Part shown: piece after piece, positions 25,280-33,434 of the stretch
Layout of the letters: each line of letters opens with the position of its first letter
Numbering within the stretch: position 1 is the stretch's first letter
Source of the DNA: Streptomyces violaceoruber
Lineage (GTDB): Bacteria; Actinomycetota; Actinomycetes; Streptomycetales; Streptomycetaceae
Length of the DNA stretch: 64,000 bases
Direction: 5' to 3'
Assembly (NCBI RefSeq): GCF_033406955.1
Contig: NZ_CP137734.1
Span: 6,448,001 to 6,512,000, forward strand
Notes under the pieces: model-generated
The model's database searches: none
What the model was told of the DNA's origin: nothing
Seen by the model: the letters and a program-made list of their open reading frames with translations, nothing else
Position numbers and translations under genes: made by a program

Positions 25280-25420
25280 ACCCGGTCACCCTGGGCCTAA
25301 GGCCCGGGTGCGGGCATCGGGCAGGTGCCCCAGTACTCGCCGCGGCGGCCGATGAGTTTCGCGGGTGCGACCGGTCAACCTTCCGAGAGAACCGGCCACG
25401 CACATCCCGAGGAGCAGCCG

Positions 25421-26020
25421 ATGACCGCCGAGACCACCACCCTCGACCTGGGACCGCAGACGCGGGTCCTCACCCGCCTCGCCGACGGCGTGCGCGAGGA
25501 CCGGCTCGCGGACCCGACGCCCTGCCCCGGTCTGGCGGTGCGCAACCTGCTCGGCCACCTGACCGGTCTCGCCGTCGCCTTCCGTGACGCCGCGCGCAAG
25601 GATCTCGGGCCCACCACGGACACCAGCCCCGAGGCGTCCGTGCCGGACGTCGGGCCCGGCTGGCGCGAGGAGCTCGCCGCCGCACTCGGCGAACTCGCCG
25701 AGGCGTGGCGCGACCCCGAGGCGTGGACCGGCAGGACCCGGGCCGGCGGCATCGACCTGCCCGGCGAGGTCGCCGGTGCCGTCGTCGCCGACGAACTGGT
25801 CATCCACGGCTGGGACCTGGCCCGCGCGACCGGCCAGGAGTACGCCCCCGACGCGGCCGCGCTGCGGGCGGCGCACGGCCTGCTCGCCGCCGCCGCCGAG
25901 GAGTCCGAGCGGGACCAGGGCATGTTCGGGCCGGTCGTCGCCGTCCCCGCGGACGCGCCGCTGCTGGAGCGCGCGGTGGGGCTGAGCGGGCGTGACCCGG
26001 ACTGGACCCGCACCGTCTGA
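25421..26020 (+). CDS. TIGR03086-type mycothiol/DinB-like protein
   Basis: 199 residues from ATG 25421 (GAGGAG nine bases upstream). The N-terminus has PTPCPGLAVRNLLGHL, the mycothiol-dependent maleylpyruvate isomerase N-terminal pattern with a candidate metal histidine. The second histidine is in DELVIHGWDLARATGQ, diagnostic for TIGR03086 proteins. These are four-helix proteins believed to use mycothiol or metal in thiol chemistry. The exact reaction is unknown. Confidence 0.85.
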   Translation: MTAETTTLDLGPQTRVLTRLADGVREDRLADPTPCPGLAVRNLLGHLTGLAVAFRDAARKDLGPTTDTSPEASVPDVGPGWREELAAALGELAEAWRDPEAWTGRTRAGGIDLPGEVAGAVVADELVIHGWDLARATGQEYAPDAAALRAAHGLLAAAAEESERDQGMFGPVVAVPADAPLLERAVGLSGRDPDWTRTV

Positions 26021-26109
26021 CGAAGCCGGCACCCGGCACGACTTCCTTTGTCAGAAGCATTGACGTGGCCGCGCGCCCCTCTTACCTTCAACGCGTCGTA
26101 CTCCGTACG

Positions 26110-26119
26110 TCATATATGA
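26110..26119. promoter_or_regulatory. Possible GntR operator
   Basis: TCATATATGA is a perfect 10-base AT-rich palindrome in very GC-rich DNA, 70 bases upstream of the GntR regulator gene. FCD-type GntR proteins commonly bind short palindromes of this kind in their own promoters. Motif inference only. Confidence 0.4.
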
Positions 26120-26188
26120 GACGCGATACGCGAGATCTGATGTCCGAGATCTGTCCGCGCATCCGACGCGAGATTCCGAGAGGCGCGC

Positions 26189-26857
26189 ATGACCTCTGTG
26201 CCCACGCCGATCCCCTCCCGCACGCAGTACGTGCTGGAGGAGATCAAACGCCGCATCCTCACCGGCCGGCTGACGCCCGGCCAGGCCCTGGTCGAGACCG
26301 ACCTCGCCGCACAGTTCGGGGTGTCCAAGACACCGGTGCGCGAGGCGCTCAAGACGCTGGCCGGTACCGGACTGGTCGTGATGAGCCAGTACAAGGGCGT
26401 CACCGTGCGCATGGTGGACGCGGACATGGCGCGCGAGGTCTACGACGTCCGGCTCCTCCTGGAGCCCGAGGCACTGAGGCGCGCCGTGCGCCGGGAGGCC
26501 TCCCTGGACGCCGCCCGCGAGGCCCTGAACCGGGCCGACCGGGCCACGGACACGGCCGAACGGTCGCTGGCCAACCGCGAGTTCCACCGCGCCCTGTACG
26601 TGCCGTGCGGCAACCCGCTGCTCGGCCGGATGCTCGACGAGGTCCGCGACCAGGCGGCCCTCGTCTCCGCGGTCGCCTGGGCCGCCGACCCCTCCTGGGA
26701 GCGGGAGGCCGGCGAGCACCAGGAGATCCTGCGCCTCGCCCTCGCCGGTGACGCGGACGGCGCGGCCCGCGCCCTGCACGCGCACATCGCGTCGTTCGTC
26801 GAGCGGGCCTTCCCCGAAGCGGGGAACGCGGCCCAGGAAGAGGACGGTCAGGCATGA
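26189..26857 (+). CDS. GntR/FCD-family regulator of the sugar-acid operon
   Basis: 222 residues. The winged helix-turn-helix is at 15-75 (VLEEIKRRILTGRLTPGQAL, FGVSKTPVREALKTL). The FCD ligand domain includes YDVRLLLEPEALRRAV, NREFHRALY and the metal-ligand histidines of EHQEILRLALAG and LHAHI. Its stop overlaps the following aldolase-family gene (ATGA). It is the likely repressor of the operon from 26189 to 36409, responding to a sugar acid. Confidence 0.92.
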   Translation: MTSVPTPIPSRTQYVLEEIKRRILTGRLTPGQALVETDLAAQFGVSKTPVREALKTLAGTGLVVMSQYKGVTVRMVDADMAREVYDVRLLLEPEALRRAVRREASLDAAREALNRADRATDTAERSLANREFHRALYVPCGNPLLGRMLDEVRDQAALVSAVAWAADPSWEREAGEHQEILRLALAGDADGAARALHAHIASFVERAFPEAGNAAQEEDGQA

Positions 26858-27762
26858 CAGCGACGTTCGAGACCCAGCGGGCGGCCCTGGCCGACGTGGT
26901 GGCGATCCCGGTGACCCCGTTCGCCGAGGACGGCACCGTCGACCCCGCCACCTACCGGGCCCTGCTGCGTCGTCTCCTCGACGGTGGCATCACGACCCTC
27001 ACCCCCAACGGCAACACCGGCGAGTTCTACGCCCTGGACCCGGCCGAGCGCCGCCTCGTCACCGAGCTGACGATCGAGGAGACCGGCGAGCGCGCGGACA
27101 TCCTGGTCGGCGTCGGCCACGACGTGCCGACCGCGGTCGCCTCCGCCCGGCACGCCCGCGACCTGGGCGCCTCCATGGTGATGGTGCACCAGCCCGTCCA
27201 CCCCTACGTCTCCCAGGGCGGCTGGGTCGACTACCACCGCGCCATCGCCGAGGCCGTGCCCGAACTGGGCGTCGTCCCCTACATCCGCAACGCCCAGCTC
27301 ACCGGCGCCCGACTCGCCGACCTCGCCGACGCCTGCCCCAACGTGATCGGCGTGAAGTACGCCGTCCCGGACGCCTCCAAGTTCGCCGCGTTCGCCCGCG
27401 ACGCCGGCCTCGACCGGTTCGTCTGGGTCGCGGGGCTCGCCGAGCCCTACGCCCCCTCGTACTTCTCCGCGGGCGCCACCGGCTTCACCTCGGGCCTGGT
27501 GAACGTCGCCCCGGCCGTCTCCCTGAACATGATCGAAGCGCTTCGGTCCGGCGACTACCCGGCCGCCATGAAGGTCTGGGAGCAGATCCGCCGCTTCGAG
27601 GAACTGCGCGCCGCCAACGGCTCCGCCAACAACGTCACCGTGGTCAAGGAGGCCCTCGCCTCGCTGGGCCTGTGCCGCCGGGAGGTCCGCCCGCCGAGCA
27701 AGCCGCTGCCCGAGAGCGAACGCGCCGAGGTCGCCGCCATCGCCGCGGGGTGGTCCATATGA
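26854..27762 (+). CDS. DHDPS-family dehydratase/aldolase for a 2-keto-3-deoxy sugar acid
   Basis: 302 residues, TIM barrel of the dihydrodipicolinate synthase superfamily. GNTGEFYALDPAER is the substrate carboxylate loop. VIGVKYAVPD holds the Schiff-base lysine. YIRNAQ provides the position of the usual tyrosine network. The lysine-biosynthesis version is excluded by context: both neighbours overlap it by four bases, a sugar-regulator gene and a sugar-acid dehydratase gene. The best hypothesis is 2-keto-3-deoxy-L-arabonate dehydratase or a related KDG/KDP aldolase. Confidence 0.82.
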   Translation: MTATFETQRAALADVVAIPVTPFAEDGTVDPATYRALLRRLLDGGITTLTPNGNTGEFYALDPAERRLVTELTIEETGERADILVGVGHDVPTAVASARHARDLGASMVMVHQPVHPYVSQGGWVDYHRAIAEAVPELGVVPYIRNAQLTGARLADLADACPNVIGVKYAVPDASKFAAFARDAGLDRFVWVAGLAEPYAPSYFSAGATGFTSGLVNVAPAVSLNMIEALRSGDYPAAMKVWEQIRRFEELRAANGSANNVTVVKEALASLGLCRREVRPPSKPLPESERAEVAAIAAGWSI

Positions 27763-29489
27763 CCCCCAGGAAGTCCCCGGAAGAGCTGCGCAGCCACCAG
27801 TGGTACGGCACGGACGGCCTGCGCTCCTTCAGCCACCGCGCCCGCACCCGCCAGCTCGGCTACCTGCCCGAGGAACACCTCGGCAAGCCCGTCATCGCCA
27901 TCCTCAACACCTGGTCCGACATCAACCCCTGCCACGTCCACCTGCGCGACCGCGCCCAGGCGGTCAAGCGGGGCGTGTGGCAGGCGGGCGGCTTCCCGCT
28001 GGAGTTCCCGGTCTCGACGCTCAGCGAGACCTTCCAGAAGCCGACCCCGATGCTCTACCGCAACCTCCTCGCCATGGAGACCGAGGAGCTGCTGCGCTCC
28101 TACCCGGTCGACGGCGCCGTGCTGATGGGCGGCTGCGACAAGTCCACGCCCGCCCTGCTCATGGGCGCCGCCACGGTGGACCTGCCCGCGGTGTTCGTCC
28201 CCGCCGGGCCCATGCTCCCCGGGCACTGGCGCGGCGAGACCCTCGGCTCCGGCACCGACATGTGGAAGTACTGGGACGACAAGCGGGCCGGCCTCATCGG
28301 CGACTGCGAGATGCAGGAACTGGAGAGCGGCCTGGCCCGCTCGCCCGGCCACTGCATGACGATGGGCACCGCCTCCACCCTGACCGCCGCCGCCGAGGCC
28401 CTCGGCGTCACGGTCCCCGGGGCCTCCAGCATCCCGGCCGTCGACTCCGGGCACGACCGGATGGCCGCCGCGGCCGGACTGCGCGTCGTCGAACTGGTCC
28501 ACCGGGACCGGAGGCTGAGCGACATCCTCACCGCCGACGCCTTCGAGGACGCCGTCACCACCGTGCTCGGGCTCGGCGGCTCCACCAACGCCGTGATCCA
28601 CCTGATCGCCATGGCGGGCCGCGCGGGCGTCACCCTCACGCTCGACGACTTCGACCGCATCGCCCGCACCGTCCCGGTGCTGGCCAACGTCCGCCCCGGC
28701 GGACAGACCCACCTGATGGAGGACTTCCACTTCGCCGGCGGCCTGCCCGGCTTCCTCTCCCGCATCACCGACCTGCTCCACCTGGACCGGCCCACGGTCG
28801 CGCACGACACCCTGCGCGAGCAGCTGGACGGCGCCCTCGTCCACCACGACGACGTCATCAGGCCCCGCGACAACCCGGTCGCGAACGAGGGCGGGGTCGC
28901 CGTACTGCGCGGCAACCTCTGCCCGGACGGCGCCGTCATCAAGCACATCGCCGCCGAGCCGCACCTGCTCAAGCACACCGGACCCGCCGTCGTCTTCGAC
29001 GACTACAAGACCATGCAGCGCACCATCAACGACCCGGAGCTGGGTATCACCGCCGACAGCGTGCTGGTGCTCCGCAACGCCGGTCCCAAGGGAGGGCCGG
29101 GCATGCCCGAGTACGGCATGCTGCCCATCCCCGACCACCTGCTCAAGCAGGGCGTGCGGGACATGGTCCGGATCTCCGACGCCCGGATGAGCGGCACCAG
29201 CTACGGCGCGTGCGTGCTGCACGTGGCCCCCGAGTCGTACGTCGGCGGACCGCTCGCCCTGGTGCGCACCGGCGACCCGATCACCCTCGACGTCGGGGCC
29301 CGCACCCTGCACCTGGGCGTGGACGACGAGGAGCTGGAGCGCCGCCGGGCCGCCTGGACACCGCCGCCCGCCCGCTACGAGCGCGGTTACGGCGCGCTCT
29401 ACAACGAACAGATCACCCAGGCCGACACCGGCTGCGACTTCGAGTTCCTGGCCCGCCCGGGCAAGGTGCAGGACCCGTACGCCGGCTGA
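27759..29489 (+). CDS. IlvD/EDD-family sugar-acid dehydratase (L-arabonate type)
   Basis: 576 residues, the length of pentonate dehydratases. Iron-sulfur cysteines lie in NPCHVHLRD, GGCDKSTPALLMGA and GHCMTMGTAST. Other family marks are GLGGSTNAVIHLIA, NPVANEGGVAVLRGNL, GPKGGPGMPEYG and DARMSGTSYG. It dehydrates a sugar acid to its 2-keto-3-deoxy form, and the adjacent DHDPS-family enzyme would act next. The sequence resembles L-arabonate dehydratases more than IlvD proper. The ATG overlaps the previous stop by four bases. Confidence 0.87.
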   Translation: MTPRKSPEELRSHQWYGTDGLRSFSHRARTRQLGYLPEEHLGKPVIAILNTWSDINPCHVHLRDRAQAVKRGVWQAGGFPLEFPVSTLSETFQKPTPMLYRNLLAMETEELLRSYPVDGAVLMGGCDKSTPALLMGAATVDLPAVFVPAGPMLPGHWRGETLGSGTDMWKYWDDKRAGLIGDCEMQELESGLARSPGHCMTMGTASTLTAAAEALGVTVPGASSIPAVDSGHDRMAAAAGLRVVELVHRDRRLSDILTADAFEDAVTTVLGLGGSTNAVIHLIAMAGRAGVTLTLDDFDRIARTVPVLANVRPGGQTHLMEDFHFAGGLPGFLSRITDLLHLDRPTVAHDTLREQLDGALVHHDDVIRPRDNPVANEGGVAVLRGNLCPDGAVIKHIAAEPHLLKHTGPAVVFDDYKTMQRTINDPELGITADSVLVLRNAGPKGGPGMPEYGMLPIPDHLLKQGVRDMVRISDARMSGTSYGACVLHVAPESYVGGPLALVRTGDPITLDVGARTLHLGVDDEELERRRAAWTPPPARYERGYGALYNEQITQADTGCDFEFLARPGKVQDPYAG

Positions 29490-29551
29490 ACCCCCTGCTC
29501 CGGCGGAACCCCGTACGACCCGAACCGCCTCCGCACAGCCCTGCCCGTCGA

Positions 29552-29563
29552 GAAAGCGCTTCC
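29552..29563. promoter_or_regulatory. LacI-type operator-like palindrome
   Basis: GAAAGCGCTTCC contains the perfect palindrome AAGCGCTT with a central CG, the usual core of LacI-family sites. It is 47 bases upstream of the permease gene. No LacI gene is in the window, so the regulator would be elsewhere. This suggests an internal promoter for the transporter part of the operon. Confidence 0.4.
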
Positions 29564-29609
29564 TGTACGACCCCCGCACGACGTAGACGTAACTGAACGG
29601 AGAACTGTC

Positions 29610-30545
29610 ATGGCCCAAGCCGCAGCCGTGGCGAAACCGCCCGCGCCACCCCGGCGGCGCCGTGCCTCGGCCACGCCGCGCAGGCTCCCGTACCTGCTGA
29701 TCGGACCGGCCGCCCTGCTGATGCTGGGCTTCATCGCCTACCCGGTCATCAGCGTCTTCTACTACAGCCTGCAGGAGTACAACCCCACCAAGCCGTGGCG
29801 GAACGGCTTCGCGGGCTTCGACAACTTCGTCAAGATCTTCACCGAGGACCCGGTGTTCTGGGACACCCTCGTCTTCAGCGCCAAGTGGGTCTTCGTCGAG
29901 GTCGGACTGCAACTGCTCTTCGGACTGGCGCTGGCGCTCATCGTCAACCAGACCTTCGTGGGCCGGGGCGTCGGGCGGGCCATGGTCTTCTCCCCGTGGG
30001 CCGTCTCCGGCGTCCTGACCTCCGCGATCTGGGTACTGCTCTACAACTCCCAGACCGGCGTCACCCGCTACCTCGCCGACATGGGCATCGGCTCGTACGG
30101 CACCAGCTGGCTCTCCGACACCTCGACGGTCTTCTCCGCGGCGGTGGTCGCCGACCTCTGGCGCGGCGTGCCCTTCTTCGCCATCCTCATCCTCGCCGAC
30201 CTCCAGTCCGTCTCGAAGGACCTGTACGAGGCCGCCGAGGTCGACGGGGCGAGCCGGCTCAAGCAGTTCTGGCACATCACACTGCCGCACCTGAAGGACG
30301 CCATCATCCTGTCCACCCTGCTGCGCGCGGTGTGGGAGTTCAACAACGTCGACCTGCTCTACACCCTGACCGGCGGCGGACCCGCGGGCGAGACCACGAC
30401 GTTGCCCCTGTACATCGCCAACACCAGCGTCGACGCCCACGACTTCGGCTACGCGTCGGCCCTCACCACGGTCGCGTTCGTGATCCTGCTCTTCTGCTCG
30501 ATCGTCTACCTGCGGCTGAGCAAGTTCGGAGGCGAGAACAAGTGA
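29610..30545 (+). CDS. Sugar ABC transporter permease (MalF type)
   Basis: 311 residues after a GGAGA ribosome site. Six membrane segments, the first being YLLIGPAALLMLGFIAYPVI. EAA loop: YEAAEVDGASRLKQFWHITLP. It pairs with the next permease and the lipoprotein at 35039. The operon context suggests uptake of pectin- or arabinan-derived oligosaccharides or sugar acids. Confidence 0.92.
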   Translation: MAQAAAVAKPPAPPRRRRASATPRRLPYLLIGPAALLMLGFIAYPVISVFYYSLQEYNPTKPWRNGFAGFDNFVKIFTEDPVFWDTLVFSAKWVFVEVGLQLLFGLALALIVNQTFVGRGVGRAMVFSPWAVSGVLTSAIWVLLYNSQTGVTRYLADMGIGSYGTSWLSDTSTVFSAAVVADLWRGVPFFAILILADLQSVSKDLYEAAEVDGASRLKQFWHITLPHLKDAIILSTLLRAVWEFNNVDLLYTLTGGGPAGETTTLPLYIANTSVDAHDFGYASALTTVAFVILLFCSIVYLRLSKFGGENK

Positions 30546-31438
30546 TCACCAAAGAGGCCCCCGCGGCCGCCCCCGCCCCCACGCCGGTCGCCCCCGCGGC
30601 GGCGCGGCCCGGCAAGAAGCGTCCGGCCTGGGACGAGGTGCCCCGCTGGCAGATCTACCTGCCGCTCGGGATCTACCTGGTCTTCACCCTGATCCCGTTC
30701 TACTGGATCCTGCTCTTCGCGCTGCGTCCGACCGGGTCGACCTCGCTCGTGCCCTGGCCGATGACCACCGAGCACTTCGAGAAGGTGTGGACCGACCGAG
30801 GCTTCGGCACCTACTTCACCAACAGCGTGTACGTCGGGCTCGCGACCCTGGTGATGACCACGCTCGTCGCCCTGGCCGGCGGCTACGCCCTCGCCCGGTT
30901 CGACTTCAGGATCAAGCGCGGCTTCATGCTCGCCCTGCTCTGCTCCCAGTTCGTGCCCGGCGCGCTGCTGCTGGTGCCGCTGTTCGAGATCTTCGCCGGT
31001 CTCCAGATGATCAACTCGCTGGGCAGCGTCATCATCGCCGAGACGGTCTTCCAGCTGCCCCTGTCGATCATCCTGATCAGCAACTTCATCAAGAACGTGC
31101 CGTACTCCCTGGAGGAGGCCGCCTGGGTCGACGGCTGCGGCCGGTTCCGGGCCTTCCGGATCGTCGTACTGCCCCTGCTGCGGCCGGGACTGATCGCGGT
31201 GGGCTCCTTCGCCTTCGTGCACTCCTGGAACCACTTCCTGTTCGCCCTGATGTTCCTCAACAACCAGAGCAAGCAGACCATCCCGGTCGGCCTCAACTCC
31301 CTGATGAGCGCGGACAGCGTCGACCTCGGCGCGCTGGCCGCCGGCGGCATCGTCGCGGCCGTCCCCGTCGTGATCGTCTTCGCCTTCATCCAGAAGTGGC
31401 TGATCACCGGCTTCAGCGCGGGGGCGGTGAAGGGATGA
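30542..31438 (+). CDS. Sugar ABC transporter permease (MalG type)
   Basis: 298 residues, GTG start overlapping the previous stop by four bases. A Pro/Ala-rich cytoplasmic leader precedes six membrane segments (IYLPLGIYLVFTLIPFYWIL first). EAA loop: LEEAAWVDGCGRFRAFRIVVL. C-terminal ITGFSAGAVKG is typical of MalG-type subunits. No ATPase gene accompanies it. Confidence 0.92.
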   Translation: MITKEAPAAAPAPTPVAPAAARPGKKRPAWDEVPRWQIYLPLGIYLVFTLIPFYWILLFALRPTGSTSLVPWPMTTEHFEKVWTDRGFGTYFTNSVYVGLATLVMTTLVALAGGYALARFDFRIKRGFMLALLCSQFVPGALLLVPLFEIFAGLQMINSLGSVIIAETVFQLPLSIILISNFIKNVPYSLEEAAWVDGCGRFRAFRIVVLPLLRPGLIAVGSFAFVHSWNHFLFALMFLNNQSKQTIPVGLNSLMSADSVDLGALAAGGIVAAVPVVIVFAFIQKWLITGFSAGAVKG

Positions 31439-32592
31439 GCCGGGTTCCCGTCGTCCTCGCCGGCGCCCGCGGCCACGGCCGCTGGCACGTCGCCAACATC
31501 CGCCGCCTGGAGCGGGCGGGACTGGTCCGGCTGGCCGGCATCTGCGAGCTGACCCCGCTGACCGAACAGGAGGCCGAGGGCGAACTCCCCGAGCAGTCCG
31601 CCGACTTCGGCGCCCTGCTCGACTCCACCGGCGCCCGGGTCGCCGTGATCTGCACGCCGATCCCCACCCACACCGACCTCGCGCTGACCGCCGCCCGCCG
31701 AGGCGTGCACCTGCTCCTCGAGAAGCCCCCGGCACCGTCGTACGCCGAGTTCCGGCGCATGGCCGACGGGGTCGCCGAGGCCGGCGTCGCCTGCCAGGTC
31801 GGGTTCCAGTCGCTGGGCTCGCACGCCGTGCCGGCCATCCGCGAGCTGGTCGCCCGGGGCGCCATCGGCGAGGTCGTGGGCATCGGCGGGGCCGGGGCGT
31901 GGGTGCGCGACGAGGACTACTTCCGCCGGGCGCCCTGGTCGGGCAAGCGGCGGCTGAACGGCGCCGACGTGATCGACGGCGCGCTGACCAACCCGCTGGC
32001 GCACGCCGTCGCCACCGCCCTCGCGCTCGGCGGCACCGCCCGCGCCGAGGACGTCACCGGCATCGAGACCGAGCTGAGCCACGCCAACGACATCGAGACC
32101 GACGACACCTCCTGCGTGCGGATCGGCACCGCGCGCGGGCACCGCGTCACCGTCGCCGCGACCCTGTGCGCCGAGCGGGCCGCCGAGCCGTACGTCCTGG
32201 TGCACGGCTCCAGCGGCCGCGTCACCTTCTGGTACAAGCAGGACCGCGTCCTGCTCCAGCGCGGCGGCCACGGCCCCGAGGAGTTCCACCACGACCGCAC
32301 CGACCTGCTGGAGAACCTGGTCGACCACCTCACCACCGGCGCCCCGCTGCTGGTGCCGCCGGACGAGACGGGCGCCTTCATGCGGGTCGTCGAGGCGATC
32401 CGCCGGGCCCCCGACCCGGAGCCGCTGCCCGAGGCCGCCTGGCGGCGCCTGCCCGGCGAGCGGCGCCGCGTGGTCCCCGGCATCGACGGCCTCGTGGCCG
32501 CCGCCGCCGACACCCTCTCCCTCTACTCCGAACTGGGCGCGCCCTGGGCGCCGCGCACCGAGCACCCACGACACGAGGTGAGCACCCGATGA
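31435..32592 (+). CDS. Gfo/Idh/MocA-family oxidoreductase
   Basis: 385 residues. The Rossmann N-terminus (VPVVLAGARGHGRWHVANI) has a glycine motif somewhat different from GxGxxG. The family EKP motif is present as LLEKPPAPSYAEF. The C-terminal half is the alpha/beta substrate domain (NGADVIDGALTNPLAHAVAT, where D and H fit the catalytic positions). It should oxidise or reduce a sugar hydroxyl with NAD(P). ATGA overlaps at both ends tie it to the permease and the DUF6807 gene. It could act as the sugar dehydrogenase of the pathway or in oxidative glycoside cleavage. Confidence 0.87.
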   Translation: MSRVPVVLAGARGHGRWHVANIRRLERAGLVRLAGICELTPLTEQEAEGELPEQSADFGALLDSTGARVAVICTPIPTHTDLALTAARRGVHLLLEKPPAPSYAEFRRMADGVAEAGVACQVGFQSLGSHAVPAIRELVARGAIGEVVGIGGAGAWVRDEDYFRRAPWSGKRRLNGADVIDGALTNPLAHAVATALALGGTARAEDVTGIETELSHANDIETDDTSCVRIGTARGHRVTVAATLCAERAAEPYVLVHGSSGRVTFWYKQDRVLLQRGGHGPEEFHHDRTDLLENLVDHLTTGAPLLVPPDETGAFMRVVEAIRRAPDPEPLPEAAWRRLPGERRRVVPGIDGLVAAAADTLSLYSELGAPWAPRTEHPRHEVSTR

Positions 32593-33434
32593 CCGGCAAC
32601 GACTCCCCGGTGCTGCGCGTGGCGGGCCGCCCCGTCGCCCGCTACGTCACCCGGCCCGAACTGCCCCACCGGCTCTCGCCGCGCCCCTACCTGCACCCCG
32701 TCGCCACCCTGGCCGGCACGGCCGTCACCGAGTTCAGCCCCGCCGACCACCTCCATCACCTCGGCGTCGGTGTCGCCGTTCCCGACGTCGAGGGGCACAA
32801 CTTCTGGGGCGGGCGCACCTACGTCCGGGGCCGGGGGCCGACCGAGCTGGACAACCACGGCACCCAGCGGCACACCGCCTTCCAGCTCCGCGACCCCGAC
32901 GGATTCGTCGAGGAGCTGCGCTGGGTCGCCGCCGGCGCCGAACTGCTGCGCGAGCGCCGTACGGTCGCGGCCGCCGAACTCACGGGCACCGCCTGGGCGC
33001 TGGACTTCACCTTCTCCCTCACCAACGTCACCCGGGACCCGCTCACCCTCGGCAGCCCCGCCACCAACGGGCGCCCCGGCGCCGCGTACGGCGGCTTCTT
33101 CTGGCGCGCCCGCAAGGAGAGCACGCCGCCCGGCGTCTTCACCGCCGACCGGGAGGGCGAACGGGAGGTGCACGGCCGCGGCGCCGACTGGCTCGCGCTG
33201 ACCGGGGAGACCTGGTCGCTGGTGTTCGCCGGCGCCACCGAACGCACCCGGCGCGACCCGTGGTTCGTGCGCACCGAGGAGTACCCGGGCGTCGGGTCCT
33301 CGCTGGCCCACGACGACCGGGTGACCGTCGCCCCGGGCGACACCCTGGTCCGCCGGATCGTCACCGTCGTCGCCGACGGCCGCCTCGACGCCGACGGTGC
33401 CGCCGCCCTCGTCCGCAAGGCGGTGAGCCCGTGA
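32589..33434 (+). CDS. DUF6807 (PmoA-like) family protein
   Basis: 281 residues, ATG overlapping the upstream stop by four bases. Family marks: RPYLHPVATLAG, DHLHHLGVGVAV, HNFWGGRTYV, NGRPGAAYGGFFWR. The many conserved His/Asp/Glu residues suggest a beta-rich fold with a metal or sugar site. The PmoA name in databases is historical, and no methane oxygenase function is implied. These proteins often sit beside Gfo/Idh/MocA oxidoreductases in glycan loci. Function unknown. Confidence 0.8.
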   Translation: MTGNDSPVLRVAGRPVARYVTRPELPHRLSPRPYLHPVATLAGTAVTEFSPADHLHHLGVGVAVPDVEGHNFWGGRTYVRGRGPTELDNHGTQRHTAFQLRDPDGFVEELRWVAAGAELLRERRTVAAAELTGTAWALDFTFSLTNVTRDPLTLGSPATNGRPGAAYGGFFWRARKESTPPGVFTADREGEREVHGRGADWLALTGETWSLVFAGATERTRRDPWFVRTEEYPGVGSSLAHDDRVTVAPGDTLVRRIVTVVADGRLDADGAAALVRKAVSP